Source of the DNA: Campylorhamphus procurvoides | Taxonomy: Eukaryota; Chordata; Aves; Passeriformes; Dendrocolaptidae | DNA length: 64,000 bases | Direction of reading: 5' to 3' | Assembly (NCBI GenBank): GCA_013396655.1 | Contig: WBMV01003355.1 | Coordinates: 133,365 to 197,364, forward strand | Shown here: in pieces, positions 1 through 13,000 of the stretch | Position numbering within the stretch: the first letter of the stretch is position 1 | Layout: each line of letters begins with the position of its first letter | Notes under the pieces: generated by a model | What the model was told of the DNA's origin: nothing | Seen by the model: the letters and a program-made list of their open reading frames with translations, nothing else | Database searches by the model: none | Made by a program: the position numbers and the translations under genes

Positions 1-205
1 ATTCTCCTGGAGAAACTGACTTCCCATGATCTTTGCTGGGTGAAAAACTGGCTGTGGTTGGGCCCAGAGAGTGGTGGTGAATGGAGTTACATCCAGCTGG
101 TGGCCAGTCATGGGTGGTGTCCCCAGGGCTCAATGGTGAACATGATGTTAGTGCTGAGTTAACAGTTGGACTTGATCTTAAAGGTGTTTTCCAGCCTTTA
201 TGAAT
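1..205 (+). mobile_element. CR1 LINE fragment with internal deletion
   Basis: Bases 1-150 resemble the CR1 reverse-transcriptase segment (GGGCCCAGAGAGTGGTGGTG, then CCAGGGCTCA, a decayed PQGS motif). Bases about 155-200 resemble the CR1 3' end (CAGTTGGACTTGATCTTAAA, GTTTTCCAGCC). The intervening 3' part of a full element is missing. No intact ORF. Confidence 0.7.
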
Positions 206-645
206 CTCTGAAAACAAGGCTTTGGGCACACCAAGGGAGGATTTGGGTCTTCAAGACAGGGCTTTGGGCCCTGGAAATGGGCTTTTGGAGGTGAGAAGGA
301 TGGTTTGAACCAGGGGTTGGGTTTTGTGCCCTCAAAGATGCTTCGATACCACAAATGAAGGCTTTGACCCCTAGAAATGAGGCTTTGGAGGATTAGAGGA
401 AGGCTTTGAGCCTGCTGGATTGAAGGCTGAATCCTAAAGAGGAGGCTTTGGTCCCTGAAATGGAAGCTTTGGAAACTAGAGTTTGGGCCTGAAGATGGGC
501 TTTGTTTGCACTCTACAAATGAGGCTTTGGACTTTCCAAACCAGACTTGAGGCCTTCAAAGTAACGTACTAGGCCCTTCACACGAGTCTTGGGACTTTTA
601 AGAGTGGGGCTGGAACTTAGAAATGAGGGTTTGTGCCTAAACAAG
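205..645 (+). repeat. Degenerate minisatellite, about 22-bp unit
   Basis: Roughly 18-20 diverged copies of a unit near GGCTTTGGnCCCTnnAAATG. Clear copies occur near 215, 269, 361, 381, 411, 442, 467, 498 and 522; copies decay towards 640. Confidence 0.75.
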
Positions 646-705
646 GAGGGCTGACTCTTGGGTAACAGTTGGATGTGATCTAAGAGGTCTTTTCCAAGTG
701 GTTCA
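646..705 (+). mobile_element. Second CR1 3'-end fragment
   Basis: GTAACAGTTGGATGTGATCT and AGAGGTCTTTTCCAAG repeat the CR1 tail seen at 155-200, so the minisatellite sits between two copies of the same LINE end. Confidence 0.65.
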
Positions 706-3700
706 GTGATTCCATCATGTCAAGCCAGTGTGCCTTGAAGTAGCTGTTGCTGTAGTTACTGTTGTTATGATGTTTGTATACACAGATCTAGCAGAGCTGC
801 AGGCACTTGGGATGATGCACAGATTTTGAAATACCTGTTCATAACCTACTGTGTCTTTCCAGTGGATTTTCGTTCTTTTACCTTTCCTGCTGGTACTTTT
901 GAGGATGAGTATGAGTGAGTTTGAGGTGGTGAATAGACAGTAAGTAGCTCAAACTTCTGAAATCAGTCAGCTAAGGAATAAACTGTGTTCACTGACTAAA
1001 ACCCTGCTCTGTGCAGTCAGGATTGTCCTATTATAGTGTCTTCTGCCCTTTCACAATATTAAGTTTGGTACCTCTGGGTCCTGTAGAAGTTGGGAGCTAC
1101 GAGCATTAAAGCTGCATCCCCACCTTGCTTGCTCTGCTTCCAGTCTGGGGTTGGGAACTGGAAGAGTTTTTGTGCAGTAGCACATTCAGACTAGCTGCAG
1201 TGAGTGAAGATGTTCAGGAACAGACTGGTACATAATTGTGGCTTGAGGAGATTGGGATCTGAGGGGTTTGCTCAGATTTGGCTGGAGAAATAAGCCTGCT
1301 AGACCTGTCTTTTGTATTTCACCTCAGAAGATCTGCTTGCATCAATGAGATGTGCAGTATCCTTGTCAGCCTTCTGGAAGGATTAATGTGTGTATGTGAA
1401 TAGGCATACCTGGGGGGTGTGGTTTACTTTTCAGATGGGAGGTGTTTAGGTTTTTTAGCAGGATCCACATTTGATGCTGGCTTGTTCAGAATACCTGCAT
1501 GGTTCTTTCACAGTGCCTGAAATCAGTACATTTCGCAGACAGAAAATGGAGGTGCATTTCCATGTATTTTGCTTTCTCTTGCTTTGTCACTAAGCCAGCA
1601 TTATTCTGGAGAATAAAACTATGCTGCTTGTCTCCCACTGTGCCTAAGCCAGATGGAGCAGGCCATTAGTACTTGCTACAGTATGGCTGTGCTGAGCGAG
1701 TTCCAGCTCCTGCTTTGGTTTGGGGAGTTACCTTGTGCTACCCAGCTGATGGTGTGCAGAACACTAGCAAGGCTGCCCTTTGCAAGAAAGGGTCAGACCA
1801 GTCTGGTTTTAGATACAGATGGTAAAATGTGACCTTGGTTAATTATTAGTCTAGCTAGATTCTTCAGTTACTCATTTGGATTACTAATGATTGGGTGTTT
1901 ACCCTTCTGGATGCCTGTGACTTCTTGCATCTTGAGCCTCATGTGGCTTTCAGTCCTGGGAGGATTTCTTCAACAAGAGACTCATACAAGCCTGTTTTGT
2001 GTTTTTATTCTCCTGATGGAGAAACTCTAGCTATAGTGAATATAGTAGCACTTAGTTTTTTGGAAAGAGCATTGCCTTGGATGCAGTTTGTGTCCTGACC
2101 ATTTGCTTATTTTGGCAAATTTTGACTCCTTCGAGTTCCTGGTATGGTTTTGTTCATACAGCAGCCAAGTATTCACTCCCCCCAAAAAGGGGGATGGTGT
2201 GCCTTAAGGAAAGGTGAAAACGAGGGGCTGGGGATGGAGAAGGGACTGCCTCTCTGCTGGTACCATTCACTGAACTGCTCAGAGTTCTGGTCTATGCAGT
2301 GTGTGGTTTTTGTTGTTGGGAAGCTGGGGGTTACTGTTTATGTAGGGTAGCATCAACACCCTGAGTGTGGCTGTCTGCTCTGTATCTTAGTGTGGTAATT
2401 GTGGTGGAGGTGTTTATTGTGCTGTACTGTCTCTGGATATTTGTTCTGTCTTTGTGCCAGTACAAGATTAAACTACTGAGCATTATGAAAAATGTCAAAT
2501 TAAGAAGACCTCGTTTCTGTGAAAAGGCTTTTATTTTCTACCTTCCCTTTATTCTCCTTCCCTGCCCCCCTCTTAACTCCAGATTCAAGGGTGTCTAATT
2601 TGTAAGTCCTGTAAGTAATTGTGTATGAAAGACTTGAATGAGGGATATGGGCTTCTTTTTTCATTTATGTGCTGTTTTGTAAAGAAAGTTGAATGCAGCA
2701 GAGTTCTTGTTGCAGAGTTGTTTACTAGACAATTACTGCATGTTCAAAGAATATTCTTAATTTCCTACACACAAATAATAATGTGTAGAAAATGTTGTGG
2801 CCTGAATACAGAAGAAAACCAAAGTAGCTTGCCAGAGCCTTTGATACAAGTGTTAGCAAATGGCAATGGAGTTCAACAAAAAATCTGTTTTGTTCCTCTT
2901 TAGTTTCCAAAGTGTTGAAATTGTGGAGGTAGGTTTCCCTTTTGCTTCCAGCTTGCAGAGGTTGGCAGCTGGTTCTGTGGCTGCAGTCAGTGTAGGAGGG
3001 GGGGAAGTCCATGCTGCAGGCAATCTGCTGCAAGGGCTTGAGATTTGACAGGAAGGAGTGTTGAAATTTTCAGGACACGATGAAGAACAAGTGACTGCCT
3101 GAAGCAAAATGGTAAATAAATATTTTGTAAATGTAGAATGTAAGCATTTCAAATAATTGATACGTGTCAAGTGAAAATGGCTTTTAGATATGCATTACTT
3201 GCAGAATGTTAAGGTTTGGAGTTAGAAAACTTTAACATACCATGAAATGAAATTTAATCAAATTGGATCTATTGAACAGTCCTGCAATGAGGAATCTGTT
3301 GTTGAACTGTAGCTGTTTCTTCCAGGATTCTTTCAGGATACCCTGACTGTTCGGAGCATAATAGTGGGGTTTTCTGATACACATTGTTACTGCAGTTCAG
3401 CATTAGAAAGAGAAATATTTAAATGCCCTAATTTTAGCAGCTGTTTTGGTCATCAGTATTGCTGTAGATCATTGCTGAGCTTGTGGCTTTGATGGTTTTC
3501 CAAGTGAGGAGTCCTCAGGAGAAGTGTGTACATCAGGAGTCATTTAGAAATAGAATTTCCTGTCGACCTGGTGACTTGACAAGCCTCTGGTGAACTTTGG
3601 CTGTAATTTCAGAATTCTGAACATTGCTAAGGTCACTGGAAAGTGCAGAAATTGATAGGTTAGTACTAAGTAAATCAGAGTTAGGTGAATTTTTGTCATG

Positions 3701-3856
3701 TGTGTTGCAGAGGTATAGGAATCCTCTGTCAGGGATCCACCCACCTCTATCTTGTTCATCTGAATATTGCTGTCTAATGTCTGTCTCCAAGGTCTGTGCA
3801 AGGTCTGTGCATCCCAGAGTGTGCTGCTGACTGTGTTCCTGTGTTTCTCTTTCAAG

Positions 3857-4073
3857 CTGGGGCTCATTAGCAGAGTGACTGAATCAGTGAAAAACATTGT
3901 ACCAGGATGGCTACAGAAGTATTTCAATAAAAGGGAAGATAAATGTGTAGATACAAATGAAGCTCCAAACCAGGAAGAGAATCCAGTAAACTATCACCAT
4001 GATTATGCAAATGAAGATGCCATGGTAATTGATGGGAGAGTCACGCCTGAATCAGCAAGAATTAATTTGGAAG
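3857..4073 (+). CDS. NUP153: NUP153 exon 2
   Basis: Acceptor TTTCAAG, donor GTATGT, phase 0 in and 1 out. It encodes the amphipathic [20 protein letters not shown] stretch, near-identical to human; in human NUP153 this N-terminal part is associated with membrane and pore targeting. This is the first recognisable coding exon in the window, so the start codon lies upstream of base 1. Confidence 0.95.
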
Positions 4074-7000
4074 GTATGTGAAATATCATTTAGTATTCTG
4101 ACCATCTGTGTTTATTTACAGGTTTCTGGGTTTGAATCTAGATTTCTGAGGGGAGCTTGGAGGAGCATTTTGACAAAATAATGAAAGAAAAACCAACCCA
4201 AAAACCCAAAACCCAACCAAACCCCCACACAAAGCAAAAGCAAAGAATAAAAGAAATGGTTTTGAAACTGCCTTAGCTTGAAGCTGTAGTGTTTAAATTG
4301 CAAAACATACTGGAGGTTGACTTAGAGCTCTGAAAAGTCATCAGTTAACTTCAGGTAGTCAACTAGCCAAGTGCAGAATACTGATAATATTAATTTGTGA
4401 GGGTGCTGGGTTACCTTTTCTTTTCAAAGGATCTGGAATGAAAGTTTATCTAATTGCCTCAGGTAATAGGAACGTTAAGGTGTTGTGTTGTCTTCAAAGC
4501 AAAAGGCCAGATGTTAGAATGCCAGAGGAAAGTTACCTCTCATGTCCTGTTTCTTTTTTGTTTTCCTTTGGGCTTCTTCAATCAATTTATTCAATTTCCT
4601 TTCTGGTTTAACGGGAACTGGGGAACTCTGTTTCTGACATGATTCTTTTTAAAATATTTTGTAACATTAAGGTGTGACATGGCTAGCATGGAGTCTTTGA
4701 AAACTATTTGGACCCTTGGCACAGAAGTTTGCAATCCTTCTACTATATAAAAGATTATTCTGTGTTTTATATCTGTGCCTCTCACTGTTTCTGTAGTACT
4801 CTCTAGAAATTTGCATATGCTCCCATTTGAGTTCCTCTTAAGTTAGCAATTTTGTGGAACTCAGTTTTTAATAAGGAGAGAAATTTTGTCTGAGCACCTG
4901 TACATAACCATCTGTGTGGAAAGTCAGTTGCTTCTGTTGTTGGCAGAACGAAAATAAGAAGGAAATACCTTTGTCACCAATGTCATCTGATTGTAAATAA
5001 GGAGCTTAATTACTCTCTTTGTAGCTGTAGCTTGAGAATAAGTTTGTATGAGGGAACAGGGAAGGTCTTCATGAATGAGGAACATGTGTTGGCTTTCCTG
5101 AAGAACTGTGTGAAAGGACCTTTCAGTAAGAACAGCTGCACAGCAAACTTTCTAGCTCCACAAAATCAGGAGCAGATGGGACCCAGAACCTGTAGTGGCT
5201 TGTGTTGCAGCCTGTGGATGTGGTAGCCTAATCTTTCTTGCTGTAGTTAATAATAATGTTTTTTAATTATTATTAGTATTCTTTATTTTAGAAAGCCTGT
5301 TTCTTCAGCTCTGAGGTACCAGTGTGCTAGAGCCACTTTCTTTGTCTCAAACAAGACTGTCCTAAAAATCTACCAGTCATTTGGAGAATTACCCACTAAT
5401 ACTGTAGTGGTTATGTAGCTTAAATTAGCTAGTTTAAGCTTCAGTGCAAATACCAAGAGGATAATGACTCAAAATCATGTTCATGCCCAGAATTCCTGGG
5501 AGAGGCTGTGGATTTACATGGATATCAGGCAAGAAAGCCATTAATAGCTGTTCTGTTCCTGCAGCAAGTTGGAGCTGTGAGATCACTTTTTGCAGGACTG
5601 GCAATGTTTGTAGACTCTTTTCATGAGGAAAAATATCCTTACTGAAACCAAGGCCATGTTGCTTACTTGTCCTGTGTACCAAAATCTCATAAATCAATGG
5701 ATGGGAGATAATGTTTTGCTTGTAGCATGACCTGATATAGTAGAGTTTGGGAGGGACAATGATGACACCAGAACAAATAAATCCGCCCAAAATCTCTGCA
5801 AATACACATTTTCATGTTACATCATCTTGGTACAAGATGATACAAACTGCAGAGTTGTCTATAACTTGCCATGTAATCTCGAATTTTGGAAAGCTTACTG
5901 CAAATGGGATCTGCAGAAGAAGGAATTTATGCATGTTTGGTTTAGTGAAACAGTTGAAGCACTTGAGTGTGGGGTCAGGATTTGGTGGTGCTGTAAAATC
6001 TCATCATTAACTGCTGCTTAACGTGACGTCAGTCCTTAGTATTGCAGGCAGTGTTGCTGTTGCAGTCAGACAGATGAAACCCTATCTGGGTGAAGAAGTT
6101 AAATTCAGCTTCTCTATTTCTGTGCTCAGAACTTGGCAGTGGGGTTGCTGTTGATAGGAAGCAGGCTTTGGCTCCTGTGAGCTTGCCTATAGGCAGGCTG
6201 ATTGTCTCTCTGTTCCTGTTCAGAGCCCTCCACGAGCAGGTCTGCGCTGAACTTTTCTGATGTGTTAACAAGGCCCTCCCTCCATCGGAGCCACTTGAAC
6301 TGCACTGTGCTGGATCCCACAGTGCCCCACTGTCAGCCCTCCACATCCTCTGCACTCGGCATTGGCAGTCCTGGGCTGTCCCTTGTCAAGGAAATAAAAG
6401 ATTCTACCTCTCAGCACGACGATGATAACATCTCAACAACCAGTGGCTTCTCCTCTAGAGCATCTGATAAAGGTAACTGTCATGTTCTCTCACTGATTTG
6501 TTTGGTAGTGTGAAGTACTCTGTGTTCTTTAATATTCCACATTGCCTTAGTGAGTAAAGTAGGTGAATGTCAGCTTTGGATGTTAGAATTAAAGTTAGTT
6601 TTTAATATTTTAAAAGTATATAATCCTGTCACCTTTTAAGTATAACTGTACTTTATAATATGTTTGAGTCCCTGATGGTCTAAAGAGTTGGTGCTGGTAA
6701 ATACACCTTTAGCTAGATTACCTGTAAATCTTAAACTGGAATAGTAGGAGCTGAAGATGACTTGCTGTAGCTTGACAGCTAGTTTGGCCACCTGGAAGGA
6801 GGAGTGACTCTGAATATCTAACTCACACCTGGTTAAATGTTAGTAAATATAGGTGACAAATAAAAATACTGTGTTTTCATGGTTTTTTTTTACCAGGAGC
6901 TAATAAAGGAACTACTCTGATTGAGAAAGTTTGGGCTGCTTTTTTTTGCTTTGCTTGGTAGAAGGCATCAGTTGTCAACACTGCCATGTCTTTTACTGAA

Positions 7001-10000
7001 TTCAGTAAGGAATGTACACAATTTTAAAGTAAAAAAGAGCATTGTATTGATGTAGATGGAGACCTCGGTGTCTCACTGAGAAAGGACACACAGCAGGTTT
7101 GCAGGTTTTCTGATCCCCTATATAAGTGGGGATGGAGGATGCTCAGCCAGTTCTCTGGGGCCATAGTTTGACACTTCAGTTTGTATTGCCTGGGCTTGGC
7201 AGTATAACCTGAGTTTGCTAGAATGCACTTCTGTCCTGTGCCAGCACTTTACCGACACAGGAAAGGCTTTGTATCATTATAGATGCACCAGTGTTCATGC
7301 ATTTCTGTTTCATTTTACCATGAAAGAGGGAAAGAGAGAATTGCTGTGCACTGGAAGCATGCTATTAACTGGTGCATGCTTTTGAAAGATGACTGAAAGG
7401 TAACGTATTTGCAGTTCTGTGAACAGATTTCAGGTTCAGAGTTGATACTTGGGTTTCATACCATATGTGAAAGGAATCTGTTTGAATAACTCTGAAGGTT
7501 AGAGTGCTGGAGAAATGAGTGTTAGGGGACTTCTTCATTCTGTATGACTTCCTTTTTTGTATTAAAGATTTCTGTATAGTGTGATCTTTAATATTACAGT
7601 TCTCTATGTATATGAGGCATTTACTTAAAGCATGTGTCATTTTGGCAGATGTCACAGTTTCAAAAAATACTTCAGCACCACTGCTCTGGTCCCCAGAGGC
7701 TGAAAGACCTCATTCCCTCTCACAACATCCTGCATCTAGCTCTAAAAAGCCTGCATTCAATTTATCTGCTTTTGGATCTCCCTCTCCTGTAAGTACTGCA
7801 CAGTATTAATTTTAGTCAGTGTGAACATGTAGCCATTTAACTAACAATTTATCATGATACCTTTCTGCAGTCACTTGGAAACACGTCTGTCTTTAAGACA
7901 AGACAGCTTGGGGATTCTCCTTTTTACCCTGGAAAGACCTCTTATGGTGGTGCAGCTGCAGCAGCAAGGCAGACAAAAGTGCAGGTTTCTGCCTATCAGG
8001 TATGAGAACAGCAGTGCTGTGTGTGTGAAGTGTAATGCAAGTACAGAAGGGGTAGCTCTGCCAAAAAAGCTCTGAGAGGGGAACCGAGCACTGAAAATGG
8101 GGCAAGTGGTCCTGTTTTGCCCTCTTGGCCTACAAGAGTGAAAAAGAGCAATTCTTGTTTAAATTCTCAGTTTAGGTAGAAATACTTACCATAATGCACA
8201 AGAATGACAGTGGTATCTTAATTGCTGGGTAGTTGTTTGTAGTAGGGATTTCCTCTGTTAAGTCCTTAGGAAATTTCAGTTTTCTGCCTTTGTCTCTGAC
8301 TGTATTATGTTAAAATAACATGTAAATAAATACAATGATGGCATAACTTTGAAAACTTACATTTGTAGTAGCAGAATTAGCCTGATACTTGTCTGTAGAT
8401 CCTACACAAGCATTTCTACACTCTAGCTATGAATATATTGTGTGAAATTGTGTATTCTTCAATATAGTAATATCCAAAGAGCAAACTTGCTCATCCTTTG
8501 CTCTTCTGTTACTTCAGAGTCATGCAGTCCTAAATGCAATCTCAGTATAAACAATAAAGTCCCCTCTATTTTACTATCATTCTCTATATCATAGCTCTTG
8601 AGAAGAGTTGCATGCTCCGAGGTGTTCTTTGTGTTCCAAAACAACCCAGCAATTAAAAATCCTTACTGCTCTCAGTAGCTAGAGTTGAATCTAAAAAAAA
8701 GTCAGTAAAATCTGGTTTGGTTGGAATGTGTTATGTTTTAATCAAAATCACCTTTATTAAAAAGATAAAAAGTCAACTTTGATTTAAGGAACTGGAAATA
8801 AGAGTTCCCTGGACCTATTCTGGCAGTCTGTTTCTGCTGAGGAGCAAGGGGACCTACAAGTTCCTGACTTAGGGAAAACCTTGAAAACTTGTGAAACTTG
8901 TGGTTAGTCCTGATCTGATGGTGTCAAACTGCAGAACACTTAAAACTTCCTGTGAGCTGGGAGCCCTCTTTGGTCAGCTATTTTTATTTTTGACCAAAAT
9001 AAATGTGGATATGCTGAGAAGAGGAAGCAAACCCTAAGCTTTTAAGGGATAGACTAGCCTGCTTGTTGCTGCAGAGAGCAGCAAGGCTCACTTGTGTTTT
9101 CTGCATGTTCTGTGGTCTGCTTCCTGTCTTCACACAGCAGTGTGGTAAGCGTGGTGTGGTTACATGAGAGGTTTAACATAATTTAAAAAAAATGGGGCAC
9201 ACTGAAGTTTGTTTTAATTATGTTTGAAGTCATGTGGTACAAATACAACGTTTATTTTTTCGGTGTATTATGCTGAGATCTGTTACAGCTGAAATCAGAT
9301 CTTTATCTGTTTAAGCAGAGTAGAAAGATCTGTAGTCAGCTATGATCATGGGGGAAGGGAGGAAATGAGAGAAGTAAATCTAGAAATTCCTGATGATGAT
9401 TGTGTACGTTGATTTTCAGATGGCACACTCACACCATCATAAAACTCTGAGACTCTCTTGTGTTACTGAAAGTACTTTGCTTCAGTTCTCTTTTCCTAAT
9501 CCCTGCTCCAGAGGCTCCACAGGCCTAAAATCTTCCTTTTTTAAGTATTTCTTTTGTTGCTTTATCCCGTGTGCAAGAAGGTATGCAGGGCCCCACTTAA
9601 ACTTCTATAAACTCAATAGAGTGCATTTTCTCCTTCATGACTTAAGTGGTCTGTGAGTACATTTTTCTCTGTTGCATTATGAGTATTGGTTTTACCATCA
9701 GTGTAGCCATAGGGCATGAAATACACACATTTTTCACTCAAAACCAAGCATCCTAACACTGTCAATGCTAATTTTTCAGCCACCCTTGAAGAGACAAATG
9801 AAAGCTAAGCAAGCAAACGTGCAATCCTACGGTGTGACAAGTTCCACAGCGCGGCGCATCTTGCAGACCCTGGAGAAGATGTCCAGCCCTCTGGCGGTAA
9901 ATGGCTCTCCTTTTAATGTTCTCTTTCATGTGTTTGATGGACAGAGTAGATGTGCCAGTGTAGGATGAAGATCTTACCTATGTCATTGTCTAATTTATGG

Positions 10001-13000
10001 CACTGTTTTCTCCACAGGATGCTAAAAGGATTCCGTCTTCTGTTTCTAGTCCTCTGTCTTCTGTAAGTTGATCACAAACCCACCCTGTTTTTGTTGGATG
10101 GAACCCTCTTGTAGGGAAAGAACTGTTCTCTAACATTTAGGCCTTTTTGCCCCCTTAGCCTGTGGACAGGAGTGTGCTGAACATGACCAGCTTCCAGTCC
10201 AGACAAAACCAGGTAAGAACCAGCAGCATCTGAAACTGGGATAGATAACTTCCTGTGCTTTGTAGCTGTCAGAAGAAATCTCACAAACCTCAGTAACAGC
10301 AGACACGTGAATTCAAGTTAATCTTAGCATTATGGGAATTACACCTGCCTTGACGGTGTGGAAATAGCTAAAAATGTCTTTTCTGCCCACACCAGATGAA
10401 GGACTGTGAAGATTACTCAAGTTGAGAATTATATTTGTGTGAAGGTGTATTGATAAGTCAGTTTTATCTTTGGGGCAACCTGGGGTTAAGTTGCATGTTA
10501 ATATTCCTGTGTAGGAAAGCTCTCTCTTGCAGAAATGATGAGAAATAGAAAAATATTGATTGAATCAGACCTTGTGCAGATTTCCTTATTTATTTTGAGC
10601 AAAAAAATAATACTTAGGGGTTTTATTACTGCTCAGAGTAAGGAAAACGAAAATTGTTAGATGTTGTCACTTCTGTAAATTTATGTTCCTGAATTCGTAT
10701 TTAGAGGTAGCACTGAATTGGTGATAATGCTGTGGTAAATCATTATTTCCTCTTTTTTGTTTAAAAAAAAAAAAGTTGAAGTAGTGAGTTTATGTTAAAT
10801 TGTAAAACCCACAAAAGGTCACTTTAAGATCAGGCAACCAAAGGAACAAAAGTGTAGTTTTTGTTCCATGCAAACTTTTTGTCTGTTGTTGTAATGGGAA
10901 AGTGGACAGAATGCCTCAAGAAGTTTCCATGCTAATGCTTGATTAGGATTACAGTTTATTTTGCTGTCAATTCAGAGTTTATAAACATCCCAGATTTTCT
11001 GTAGTGTCTTTGGCCACGTGCTAAATCACAGGAATGTTGAAAAGTAGAGCCTGTGATTTCTTTACAAAAATACTGTCCAAATAATTGAAAACAAGGCTGA
11101 TATGGATTCTCAGTTAAAATGCAGAACCACACCTGTGATGAGGCATTAAGAAGGATCTGCTGGATATGCAGCATAGACCCTGACATCAGTCAGAAAGAGA
11201 ATGTTGCACACAGCTGTCACTGGGGAAAAATAGAGAAATTGTCTGTTCATAATGCTGGAATTCACAGAGCTTGGCAGGGCAGGGGTAACCCTTGATGAGA
11301 AGGGAGGAGGGGATTCTGTGTTTTCCTGCTAAAGCAAACAGATGGTTGACAGGACACTTGATCACTCAGGCAAAACTTCTGCAGGTATTCTCTTTTTGTG
11401 GCATTTTTCTTATTTTGAGGATCCACACCAGACAGATTAACTCTTAGTGTATTAAACATGTAACTGGGTGACTTACTCTTCTTGTTGTATATACCTGTCT
11501 AACTAATTTGATATCCTTCTACAATGCCTGGCATGGGAAGGGAAGGTGGTGGATGTAGATTTCTGGACTTTTCAAGGCTTATGATGCTGTCTCTCACAGT
11601 ATCCTTCTGGGTTGCAAAGGGTTGCAGTGAATGGGGCCACATCTGGCTGGGGACTGTCACCAGTGCTGTTCCTCAGGGCTCAGTTTTAGGGCCTGTGTGG
11701 TTCAGTCTATCAGTGATCTGGGGGCAGGAGCTGAATGCACCATGAGTAGGTTTGCTTATGATATGAAATGGGGAGCTGCTGTTGACTCTTGAGAGACAAG
11801 GTTCCATGCAGGAGGATCTGGATAGACTGGAGCATTGGGCAGTCATCAGTGGGATGAAATTTTAGCAATTCAAAAGTTAGATCTTCATCAATGACATAGT
11901 GGGATTGAATGCACCCTCAGCAAGTTTGCAGGTGACACCAGGCTGAGTGGGGAGGGATGAGATGCCATCCAGAGGGATCAGGACAAGCTCTGAGAGGTGG
12001 CCCATGTGAACATCACAGGGTTCTGCACCTGGGGTGGGGCAGCCCCACCAATATAGGCCTGGGGGTGAATTGAGAGCAGCCCTGCTGAGGAGGACTTGAG
12101 GAAAGGCTGAGAGGATTGGGGTTGTTCACCCCAGAGAAGGCTGCAGGGAGACTTCATTGCAGTAAGTGTATCTAAAGAAAGATGGGGACAGGCCTTTTGG
12201 CAGGGCCTGTTGCAACAGAACAAAGGGTAATTGTTTATCACTTAATAGAGGGTTAATTTAGACTAGATATAAGGAGATGAGGATGATGGAACACTGGAAC
12301 AGGTTGCCCAGAGAGGTGGATGCCCCATCCCTGGAAACATTCAAGGTCAGGTTGGATGGGGCAGGTGGGATATGCTGCTCCAAGGACAGAGCTTGGGCAG
12401 AAGCAGAACCTGGGGAGGGGGTGGCTGGAGAGCAGCCCTGCAGGAGGGGATCTGGGGGTGGTGGTCAGTGTGAGCCAGCAGCAGCAGCTCAGTGTGTGCC
12501 CAGCTAGCCCAGAGGGCAAACCACAGCCTGGGGGGTGTCAAACATGGCACAGCCCAGCAGGAGAGGGGATTGTCCCACTGCATTCGACCTTGGGGTGGCC
12601 TCGCCTTGAGCACCACGTGCAGTGCTGGGCCCTCAGTGTGAGGAGGATGTGAGGGTCCTTCAGTGTGTCCAGAGGAGGGCAACAAAGCTGGTGACAGGGC
12701 TGGAAGGCTTGTCCTGTGAGGAGCAGCTAAGGACTTGGGGCTTGTCTAGTTTGGAGGGAAGGAGGCTGAGGGGTGACCTCACTTGTTCTCTACAGCTTCG
12801 TGAGGAGGGGGAGTGGAGAAGGAGGTGCTGATCTCCACGGGATCCAGTGACAGGACACATGGCTGAAAGCTGCAGCAGTCAGGTGAAGGCTTAGACTGAA
12901 CACTAGGAAGCAATTCTTTACTCAGAGTATGGTCAGACACTGCACCAGCCTTCCTAGAGAGATGGTCGGTGCCCTCAGCCTGTGAGTGTCCAAGAAGCAT

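Larger units (their letters stand above)
1..3856 (+). other. Non-coding, probable NUP153 intron 1
   Basis: No exon with conserved protein similarity was found. The first 700 bp hold CR1 fragments and a minisatellite; the rest (about 710-3850) is unique-looking AT-rich DNA with no feature I can support. It is assigned to intron 1 because exon 2 follows at 3857 and no CpG-rich first exon is visible. Confidence 0.6.
4074..10158 (+). other. NUP153: NUP153 introns 2 to 7 (non-exon parts)
   Basis: Introns at 4074-6223, 6473-7648, 7789-7870, 8000-9779, 9897-10017 and 10063-10158. They are AT-rich and apparently unique. An A/C-rich low-complexity stretch of CCAACC/CCAAAA type lies at about 4190-4250. 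No RNA gene, LINE or extra conserved exon was recognised. Confidence 0.6.

Noticed and set aside
11524..11745. Reverse-transcriptase-like frame as a gene
   Set aside because: It is a decayed CR1 LINE fragment, not a host gene or intact element.
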